A stretch of DNA of 47,060 nucleotides from Nitrospirota bacterium (GTDB taxonomy: Bacteria; Nitrospirota; Thermodesulfovibrionia; Thermodesulfovibrionales; UBA1546): NCBI GenBank assembly GCA_016195565.1, contig JACPZK010000020.1:1-47060 (forward strand), in the 5' to 3' direction. Every line of letters starts with the position of its first letter. Within the stretch, counting starts at the first letter, position 1. The notes beneath the pieces were generated by a model. It did no database searches and was not told the origin of the DNA. It worked only from the letters and a program-made list of their open reading frames with translations. Shown here piece after piece: positions 7,240 to 16,100 of the stretch. Position numbers and translations under genes: made by a program.

Positions 7240-8160
7240 TTAATATCTCTTCCTCTCCCTGATTTCCTGAGATTTCATTTTCAGGTTGAGCATCTCATCT
7301 GTATTCAGATAGTTCCATGAGGCTTTCATTACCTGCGGATAGGCTGCTTTCAATATATCCGAGAATGCCTTGACTCTTCCGTCATATAAAGTGCGTGTAG
7401 CTCTCCACCCGTAGGTATTTCTCGAATACCCCCCTCCTCCACAGCCGTCAGAAGGAACATAGTGCGAGCCTGTAACATATTGCTCCTTTCCCGTGGCATA
7501 CTCAACCTGGAAATCCTGAACTCCAAGGTCCAGTTTCTTTATCCACATCTTTTCTTCTGACATAGGTTCAAGCATATAAAAATATACCTTCATGCCGACG
7601 GTCATTGTAGAGGAATAAATATCTCCCAAACCTCCACCCTCAAAAGTTGCCTCTCCTTTATACTTAGGATCGCTGGAATGATGAATGTCAAATATAACAC
7701 CTATTGAAAGAGTGAGATCAGAGCCTTTTTTATCAGGATACGTAACCTCAGCCAGAGCAAAGGGGCCCTTTGTAGTCATGCCTTTAGCCACCAACTGCGA
7801 TTGAACATCCTCACCCATGCTGCCGGCAAAGCTTTGAAATACCTTCCGCATGTCGGGTGTCATGGAGCCGCCGGCTGCAACCTTTACCCCGCCGGTATAT
7901 TCCTGTGTAGCAGTATCTTTATATTCAGGGACAGTTATCACGACTGTCAGGTTTGCACTGCCTGGTTTCTTAGCTTCGGGTATATTATATCTCGGGAATG
8001 AATATAAATCGGTGTATTGAGGAATTGTGGAATACTGAACTTGCGGCTGGTGAGTTGGAGGCACGCATGATGTTGTTGCCAGAAAAACAGTTGAATAAAA
8101 AAGAAAGCCGAGCGGGATGATGCCGCCAGATATAATTAATAACATCTTTTTAGTATTCAT
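7240..8160 (-). CDS. Putative HpaA-like outer-membrane lipoprotein
   Basis: The 306-residue protein has an N-terminal hydrophobic segment (about residues 5-28) ending in LATTSC, a weak lipobox with Cys at about 32, followed by a Pro-rich linker. The mature part has a segment KVYFYMLEPMSEEKMWIKKLDL that resembles the VTILEPMSGE...MDLSEL stretch of Helicobacter HpaA (neuraminyllactose-binding hemagglutinin family). It also has a preceding helix with LVAKGMTTKGPF and a C-terminal helix with ILKAAYPQVMK. The match is by eye and distant. It lies upstream of the Lgt-like gene with a 71-bp gap and could be in the same transcript. A TTGACA promoter lies so close to the ATG that the message may be leaderless. 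Confidence 0.55.
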   Translation of the reverse strand: MNTKKMLLIISGGIIPLGFLFYSTVFLATTSCVPPTHQPQVQYSTIPQYTDLYSFPRYNIPEAKKPGSANLTVVITVPEYKDTATQEYTGGVKVAAGGSMTPDMRKVFQSFAGSMGEDVQSQLVAKGMTTKGPFALAEVTYPDKKGSDLTLSIGVIFDIHHSSDPKYKGEATFEGGGLGDIYSSTMTVGMKVYFYMLEPMSEEKMWIKKLDLGVQDFQVEYATGKEQYVTGSHYVPSDGCGGGGYSRNTYGWRATRTLYDGRVKAFSDILKAAYPQVMKASWNYLNTDEMLNLKMKSQEIRERKRY

Positions 8161-8166
8161 AATGAA

Positions 8167-8195
8167 ATGTTAAACATCAGTGGATTAAATGTCAA
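8167..8195 (-). promoter_or_regulatory. Sigma70-like promoter next to the lipoprotein start codon
   Basis: On the minus strand a perfect TTGACA (8195-8190) is followed after 17 bases by TAACAT (8172-8167). The start codon at 8160 is only 7 bases beyond, and no Shine-Dalgarno sequence is present, so transcription from here would give a nearly leaderless message. Confidence 0.45.
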
Positions 8196-8201
8196 GGAAA
8201 T

Positions 8202-8349
8202 ATTTCCGAAAAATAGAGATAGAATTATGAAACCGTTGATTTATCTGTCATTGCGAGAACCCGAAGGGTTCGTGGCAATCTCATTGCAAAAGACGAGATT
8301 GCTTCGCTTTGCTCGCAATGACAACCTTCTATGTCTATTTTTCGGAAAT
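8202..8349. repeat. 148-bp inverted-repeat unit enclosing a REP-like element
   Basis: Bases 8202-8222 and 8329-8349 are inverted copies matching at 20 of 21 positions. The right arm coincides with the left tip of the transposon that follows. Between the arms lies a REP-like palindrome (8246-8323) that opens with TGTCATTGCGAG and closes with CTCGCAATGACA, with internal pairs GGCAATCTC and GAGATTGC. The same REP ends recur at 29598-29673 and in part at 34426-34519. Confidence 0.7.
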
Positions 8350-9505
8350 TTTACAGGAATTTTTATGCAACTGCACCCAACCATCTTGAAATGTCAGGAG
8401 GAACCATGCCTCTTTTTCTTAATCGCATATGGCATATCTGTTTGCAATTGCTCCGAGCCTTTCTTGCCTTTCTTTTTCTATCAAAATTTTTTCGGAGATT
8501 TGGACAGAGGAAATCCAGAGCAGACAAGAAACTATTCTATTATCGTCAACCCAAGCCCGCATGGGTGAGACATGAAATAATCCGTCTCAAGGCATTGATG
8601 CCTGAGGCAGGCTGTAGAACGATTGCTCATACGTTTAATCGCAGGTTTGCAGAGAGCAGGCAAATGACAGTAAGTAAAACATATGCCAATGATGTTATCA
8701 GAAAGAACAAATATGAGATTCAGGTTTTGAGAAAAGAAATAAAAAATAGAAGGCCGAAAGATATTCCGGGAAATCTTGTCTGGGGAATGGACCTGACAGG
8801 TAAGACCGATACCGATGATAATCTTAACCATATCATTGGAATGGTAGAGCATAAAAGCAGGCAATGTCTCGGTCTGGCAGCTTTGAAAGATAAAGCATCT
8901 ATAACAATACTACGCTTCCTGCTCGATGCCGTTGAGCTTTACGGCAAACCAAGGTTTTTGAGGACAGATAACGAACCTCTCTTTACTTCGTGGCTGTTCA
9001 GATTCAGCTTATGGCTGATAGGGGTTCGCCATCAGTTTATTGACAAGAGTTGTCCATGGCAGAATGGGCGCATTGAGAGGTTCTTCGGGACATTAAAAGA
9101 AAAACTTGATCAATGGAATGTAATCAGCAGGGAACAACTAAATGATGCACTCGGTCAGTTTCGGTTCTGGTATAACCATGTTCGGCCTCACCAAAATCTG
9201 GATGGAAGAACGCCTGTAGAGGTGTGGAATGGAACTGATGTCTTCTCCAGAAGACCAAAACATGAATACTGGTTTGAGGCATGGGATGGCTTGCTGACAG
9301 GGATTTATTTGAAACTTTAATCTGTCTGGAATATAACCTAAAAACAGAAAGGGAAAAGGGTGTCCGTGAGAGGTTTGCATTCAGCGGTTGAATCGGACTG
9401 AAGATACTGAAACGAACATAAAAAAATAATACAAAAGCGTTTTCGGTTAAGAAAAATTTACAGCGGTGAGGTCAAAATCACGGACTGATACCTGAAAAAT
9501 AGCTC
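8330..9505 (+). mobile_element. Insertion sequence with a DDE integrase-type transposase
   Basis: One transposase gene (8406-9320) is bracketed by imperfect ends: CTATTTTTCGG at 8335-8345, and on the other strand at 9491-9502 CTATTTTTCAGG. This gives an element of about 1.2 kb, in the range of IS481-like elements. The exact tips and target duplication were not resolved. Beyond the stop codon, about 280 bases up to 9604 hold no other gene that I can see. Confidence 0.6.
8406..9320 (+). CDS. Transposase with rve integrase core (IS481-like)
   Basis: The start at 8406 is chosen for the AGGAGG site just before it and gives 304 residues (MPLFLNRIWHICLQ...). The N-terminus is hydrophobic, then a helix-turn-helix-like region (EIIRLKALMPEAGCRTIAHT), and then a retroviral-type integrase core. 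The catalytic triad is visible as D in VWGMDLTG, D in LRTDNEP and E in NGRIERFFG. The closing WYNHVRPHQNLDGRTP stretch is typical of IS481/IS3-type rve transposases. The frame is intact, so the element may be active. The family name is tentative. Confidence 0.85.
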   Translation: MPLFLNRIWHICLQLLRAFLAFLFLSKFFRRFGQRKSRADKKLFYYRQPKPAWVRHEIIRLKALMPEAGCRTIAHTFNRRFAESRQMTVSKTYANDVIRKNKYEIQVLRKEIKNRRPKDIPGNLVWGMDLTGKTDTDDNLNHIIGMVEHKSRQCLGLAALKDKASITILRFLLDAVELYGKPRFLRTDNEPLFTSWLFRFSLWLIGVRHQFIDKSCPWQNGRIERFFGTLKEKLDQWNVISREQLNDALGQFRFWYNHVRPHQNLDGRTPVEVWNGTDVFSRRPKHEYWFEAWDGLLTGIYLKL

Positions 9506-9604
9506 AGATAGAGGCGAGCAGAGCCTTGCGGACAGCCGGACAGGACAATCATTTTTCTTTTTTAATAGAACTAACCGTCCCCTTTTCCGTTCCTTGAACC
9601 TTCC

Positions 9605-10075
9605 TCATTTATTTTTTCTTTTAATTGTCTTTACGACTTGCTCGATCAAAAAACCTACCCCTGTAAATAAAACGATAGAAGGCACAAATGCATAATAGAA
9701 AGATTTTAGAATTCCAAGAGCAAGGCCAATCAAATAAAAACGAAAATAGCTAACGTAAGGGGGTATAAGATTTAATCTATCTTTATTTATATAGAATTCA
9801 ACATCTATCTGATTGTTCACCCACGGTAACGACAAAAAAAGACCAATAGCAACACCTATAGACAAAAATTTTATCTTAATGTCCCTTTTTTCGAATAGCT
9901 TATTTAAAAAATGGCCTGCCGCAAATCCTGGAATTATACCATTAACTACTGCAATGTATAGTATCAAATAAGGCGAAATACCGAACCTGCGAGCGGTCAT
10001 ATAATGAAAGAAGACATTTACAGCAGTGAATAGAAAAAGAGATAGAAGTATGATAATTATTTTTCTTTTTCCCAT
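9605..10075 (-). CDS. Small polytopic membrane protein downstream of the Rhs giant
   Basis: This 156-residue protein has about four hydrophobic segments (near residues 5-22, 35-57, 69-88 and 110-145) and a basic ending KTIKRKNK. I recognise no family. The gene starts 31 bp after the stop of the YD/Rhs gene on the same strand, the position where immunity genes of Rhs-type polymorphic toxins often lie. That role is only suggested by position. Base composition is AT-richer than the neighbours. It could equally be an unrelated accessory gene. Confidence 0.6.
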   Translation of the reverse strand: MGKRKIIIILLSLFLFTAVNVFFHYMTARRFGISPYLILYIAVVNGIIPGFAAGHFLNKLFEKRDIKIKFLSIGVAIGLFLSLPWVNNQIDVEFYINKDRLNLIPPYVSYFRFYLIGLALGILKSFYYAFVPSIVLFTGVGFLIEQVVKTIKRKNK

Positions 10076-10106
10076 ATCATCTTATCCATACGGCTCATCA
10101 TAGAGA

Positions 10107-13100
10107 TTAGTACTTATAGGGATATTCCCCTGTTTCACAACACGTTTTCCAATGTTGTCGCGCTCTTTCTTCGCATGCCTTTCGTTGCCCGAGGTCGTCA
10201 GGAAATTGAAACGCACAGTCAATATAGTCGAGATTATAAAAAAACTTACATTTCTCGTTTGTGCACCGATCGTCATCACACTTTGTAGGCTTCTTTTTAT
10301 CCTGCGAGTCTCCTCCGCCCGAGGGAACAATGACTGCTAACCCCGTAGGGTCCGTATATCGGACGGGATTATTTCCAACATAATTGAACAGATTTGTATC
10401 GCCACCTCTAAAATCAATCGGATCTTTTGCCGTCCAGCGTCCGATGGCAGGGTCGTAATCACGAAGTCCAAATCGCACCAGTCCTGTATCGCGGTCATAT
10501 AACCCTCCTGCAAAACCGAATGGAACACTGAAGGATGGATTTGTATCGTTTATTACATTTCCAAATGTATCGTAATCAATCTGTTTTATGATGTTTCCAG
10601 TTGAATCTGTTACTACTCTTAACGAACCCACTTGGTCATAGGATAAATAATAAGTTGCTCCTGCAAAAGTCATTGAAAGAGGCAGTCTTCCATCCGCATA
10701 GTTGAAACGCATCATCAAATTATTGTTTCCATCATATACAGCAAGGAGAGTGATTGCATCCGCCCAGAGATATTTCTCTGTTATTGTCCCATTTACTCTT
10801 TTGGCAATTCGCCTACCAAAAGGGTCATGGTCGTACGAGACGACTGTACCGTCAGGTTTGGTTACGCTCAACAATTCGCCTCTTGCAGAATAGTTGAATG
10901 TTGTAGTCCCCGTGCCCGTCGTTTTGCTTGTTAAGAATCCATCAACATCAAACTGATATGTATCTGCTCCTGCAGTAAGAACGTGGTCTTCATTTGAATA
11001 GCTGTAGTTTACTGCATTACCGGTAAGGCGATTCCCATTAGCATCATAAGAATAGTTCTCAGATACTACATTGTTTTTCTTTACCTCAGTAAGTCTTCCG
11101 AGAGAATCATAACTGTAATCCCATGTAATCGTCTCTCCTGAAACATTCTCAACCCTCTGTGTAATCCTTCCCGCTAAATCTCTCGTTAAGGTATAAGAGT
11201 ATTTATTAACTGCTGCTATGAAATAGGCATTGCTGTCCAGTTCTCCATAACCGCTGAATATTCTTGCATTGGTGATTACTCCATCACTAACCGATACAGG
11301 CAATCCGTTTTGTGCATTTCTTGTGATAGTGAACGCTCCTGCCGTTGTCAAAAGGCCATCGTTATCGTAGCCAAAGTTCTGAGCGGTTCCCGCGTACACT
11401 ATTGACGACAGTCTAAAGTCATTATTGTATGTGTAACTGATTGTCTGGTTAAACAATCCTGAACGCGTGTCCGTTTTGAGGAGACTTCCATCATAAGTGA
11501 ACGCTATACTCTCGGAACCTCTTGTTGCGCCTGTCAAATTGTTTGAACATCCATACGAATAATTCGTTGTTCCTTCCGGTGTTTGTGTGCTTGTGAGTAA
11601 TCCATTCGTATAAGCATTGGTTATCAACTTGCCTGATGGGAATTGTATCGTCTTAAGCTTTCTTTCTTTGTCATAGCTGTAAAGATAACTTCCTGACATA
11701 GGAGTTGCCCATGTTTTCCTTTGGTCATTTGCCGTGAAGTCAAAGGTATTGTTTATGCTCTTGGGATTTGTGAGAACCGTCATATTGCCGTTGTTGTCAT
11801 AATCATAGGATACAATCGTTCCATCCGGCCTTAATTCCTGTCTCAATCTCCCCATTACATCATAGGAGTAGTCAAACGTTTTATTGTCTGGTGTAATCAC
11901 ATAATCAATATTTCCATTTGTGTCATAAGCAATTGCAGTTGTCCTTGAGCCTGTGGTAATACCTGTAAGCCTGCCGCGCGCATCATAGCTGTAGTTGGCA
12001 GGAGAAAGTCCTGAAACAGTTATCTGTTTTGTAAGAAGATTTAAAATGTCATATTGAGTTGTTATCGTCCTTCCCAATGGAGATGTGTTTGTGATAATGC
12101 CTGTAAGAACATTGTTGCTCATTGTCCATGATTTGCTGTTCAGGGTTGTTGTCTCTGTAATCAAATCAGGCTTTTTATCCGCATTTGTATCCTGATAGGT
12201 ATTGGCGAATGCAGTGGTCTGCGTGAGACCTGCCGGAGAGGTCTTTGTGGATTCTTTGATGTATTTGAATTTGTATTCAGTGTCAAGGTCATATTTCAGG
12301 CTCTGTTTCATGCCGCAGAGCTGCTCTGTCCCTGTCAAGCCGTCAGATGAACGGGTGATGGTTGTTACTGCGCCAGTCGGCTCTGTTTTTAATGAGGTAT
12401 AAGCGCCTGTTGAATCTGTTTTATCATTATATGTTGTGAGATTGCCTTCGCCTGTCAGAACATTTACAGAAATATTGCCTGCATTATCCACTGTGCGGGA
12501 ATAACTCCATGCTCCGCCCTCAGGGTCAGAGATATTCGTAATCCTTCCGTTTGCATCAAACTGATGCACGAAGTGGTTGTTCTTAGTGTCATATTCATCA
12601 GTCATAAGGCTCTCTGTTGTATAGGTGAAGGAATAGGAGGTGTTATCAGGATATGTAACCTTTGTCAGATTGTTGCTGCCATCTATAGTCAGGCTTGTGA
12701 TAATACCGTCAGGAGATGTGATGGATGTCGGTATGCCGCTGCCGTCTCTCTGAATCGTGGTCTGATTGCCGAAACGGTCCGTTATGGAGATTAGCTTCTT
12801 GTCCTGATTGTAGCCGAATGTAAGCAGAGTCTTTCCTGTGGCAAGATCAATCGTGTATTTATGAAGACCCGTGCTGTCAAGGATATATCCCAGGCCGTTT
12901 TCTTCGGTAAATATTATATCTCCTGCTAAAGTTAAACCTGCAAGAGCAGAAGATAAAAAGATTTTTCTTATCCGGTTGTTAGATGTATCCGCTATATAGA
13001 CATTCCATCCGGTATCTACCGCTACTCCATTCAGATGATTAAGCATGGCCTGCGTAGGAGCGCCCCCGTCCCCGCTAAAGCCGTATTGCCCGGTGCCTGC

Positions 13101-16100
13101 CACTGTGGTGATGATGCCGCTTGTGTCCACCTTTCTTATCCGATGGTTATCATGGTCCGCTATATAGATGTTCCCGGCGCTGTCCACAGCAACCCCAAAT
13201 GGATAGTAAAGCATTGCCTGTGTTGCGGGGCCGCCGTCTCCGCTGAAACCGTATTGTCCATTGCCTGCCACAGTTGTGATAATGCCGCTTGTGTCCACTT
13301 TCCTTATTCGCTGATTTTGGAAATCAGCTATATAGATATTGCCTGCATTATCTGCTGTTACTCCGTATGGGTTATTAAGCCTTGCCGATATTGCTGGGCC
13401 GCCGTCTCCGCTAAAGCCGGATTCTCCATCGCCTGCCGCAGTTGTGATGACGCCGTTTGTATCTACTTTTCTTATGCGCTGATTTCCTAAATCAGCTATA
13501 TAGATATTGCCAACGGTATCCACCGTGACTCCAAAGGGATAATAAAGCCTTGCCTGTATAGCAGAACCTCCATCGCCGCTGAAACCGTATTGTCCATTGC
13601 CGGCCACTGTGGTAATGACGCCGCTTGTATCTACTTTTCTTATTCTATGATTCGATGTATCCGTTATATAGATATTGCCTGCGCTGTCTACTGCTATGCC
13701 GAAGGGATATTGGAAACTTGCCTGTGTAGCAGCGCCTCCGTCCCCGCTGAAGCCTCCTTGCCCATTTCCGGCGGCTGTGGTGATGATGCCGGCGGCATCA
13801 ACTTTTCTTACCCGCTGATTGCTTAAATCCGCTATATAGATGTTCCCGGCGCTATCTACTACTGCTCCGTACGGATTAGAAAGCATTGCCTGCGTTGCAG
13901 GGCCGCCGTCTCCGCTGAAACCTGATTGTCCGTTGCCTGCGATTGTATCTATAATTCTTGCATTATTGCGGCTTGTCGTGCCGTTTCCTTTATAGAGCGT
14001 AGAAGGGTCTAAAGGATTCAAATAATGATGGGCGGATAGCGTCCAGCCGTTGGCAATAATTTTTTCTTCTCTGTTAACAGCCAGAGCGCTCCGCTTCCAC
14101 GACGTAAACTCCTGCCTTCCCCAAATGCCTGTTACATCCGTGCCTGCCTGTGCAAATGCCTGAGCAAAATTGCCCGCTGAATAATACACCGCCTGATATA
14201 CAAACCCTATGCTTATGTCGGCAGTCCTTGAACCAATAACTTGATTGCCAAGATAATCCAGTCCGTCCCAGATGAACTCAACTTTTTGATTGGGCTGTGG
14301 CGGGAGTGTTGTCTCAAACTGCCGCCCTGCAACATCCATCTTAACAATAATGCTCTTGAGGCTTGAAGGGACAGTAGGTCCGCTTGCAGGAATGGTTATG
14401 ATTGATTTATAACCTTTAACACGATGGCTTGCATAGTGCAGTGTCAGGTCCGTGCCGGGGATTGGGATGTCTTCATGAAAGATGCGGCTCCTGCGCTCGC
14501 AATAGGAACTGATATAATCCGAGTCATCGCTATTAATGCCATCAGAACATGCCATCTGTTGATCGGAAATGGCATTGCCTTCTGCATTCGGCGAAACAGC
14601 ATCAGAAGACGGCCCGAACGGCCAGTTAGCGTCCCACGGCGTAAAGTGATTTATTGATACACGCCAATAAGTGGAATTAGGCTTGTATTTAGCGGGGTCG
14701 GTTAGTCCTGCTACGTTGAAGTCATGCGGCAGGCCGTCTCCTACGTTGTCTAATCCATCAACTATGCCGTCGCCGTTTGTATCCAGAAGCTTTACTACCA
14801 CTCCGTTGTCAGAAGGCACCCATACTGCCCTGTCTCGGTCATAGTATCCAACCGGAACTTTCTCTCCTACTTTAAAGCCGAGGAAGTTATCTATATAGAC
14901 TATTACAGGTTTTTCAAATCTCACATTTTTAGCGCCGTCAACCGATAGCTTTGATGCGTATGTATATGCAGAGTTCGGCGGAAGTTTTGCAGGCATGGAC
15001 TCAGGTGTTTCAAATTCCGTGGCCCTTGTTGTGATGGATGAAAGAATTACCTCTGTGCCGTCTGAATTTTTTGCATATACCTTGTTATCTCCGCTAAATA
15101 CCATTGTCAAAGAACGGCTGCCGGATTCATCTGTAATTGTTGAACTCTTGTGAATTATGGTTGTTGAGGCATTGCCGTCAAATGCGAATGTGGTAGAGAC
15201 AGTGTCCTCAGGTATCATTGCGATTGTCTCTGTAGTTGCTATGTCATTCCACGGCACATAGACCTGACGATGTGTTGTTATAAAACCTGATTTTTCGTAA
15301 ACAACCGTAATAGTTCCGCCGCCGTTTGCAGGGATGGAGAATCTGCCTTGAGTGTTTGTTTGCGCAGAACCGTACTCGGAATGATTGTGGATTGAAACCT
15401 TTACCTCTGATAAGGGATTCTTTGCCCTGTCTTTTACAATGCCTGTGATAATGGAAAATCTTTTCGGGTCGTAAGACTTTGTGGCATTAGCTGGAATCAG
15501 GTCTTCATACTGTTTTCCAAAAGAGCCTTCAGGAAGGGGCTGGACAGTTGTCTCTTGTTTTACATTAAAGTTTATTGCTTCAGACATCCCTCCGTCAGGT
15601 GATGGGTTTACAACTGTTACAGGGAATAGACCTGCGTTTGCCAGCATTTCCTTTGGAATGGTTATACGAATGTTATGGTTGTCTGTAAAGGCTGTGGTTA
15701 GAGCCTGGCTGTTGAAATAGGCAACTGATGAGGTTATGAACTTATTGCCTTCAATGGTTAATATAATCCCATTGCTTCCCCTCTGAGCGCTTGCCGGAGT
15801 TAAAGATGTTATCTCAGACACAGGGTTCGGAAGCTGTATCAATGTGAGGCTGTCTGTCTTGTCGTCAACTATGCCTGCTATGTTTGTGTAGTTGTTTACT
15901 GCTACTGCTTTTGGAAGTTTGTTCAAGGCGTAGTTCTTGAGGATTGTGTTTGTATTAAGGTCTATAAGTAGCAGAGTTCTGTCTTCATCGCATATTACAA
16001 GGGCGCGGTTGTCCAATTGATTGATTGCTATGTCTATGGGATGTTTGCCGACAGGAATGGTTGTTGTCTGCCAGTTCTGAAGATTTATGACTGTAATAGA

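Noticed and set aside
13035-13826. Cys-rich repeated open frames on the plus strand
   Set aside because: They lie opposite the NHL repeats of the Rhs giant and simply mirror its 168-bp periodicity.
13040-13960. Regular repeats that could suggest a CRISPR array
   Set aside because: Units are about 168 bp, contiguous, in frame and protein-coding, with no spacer-like unique segments.
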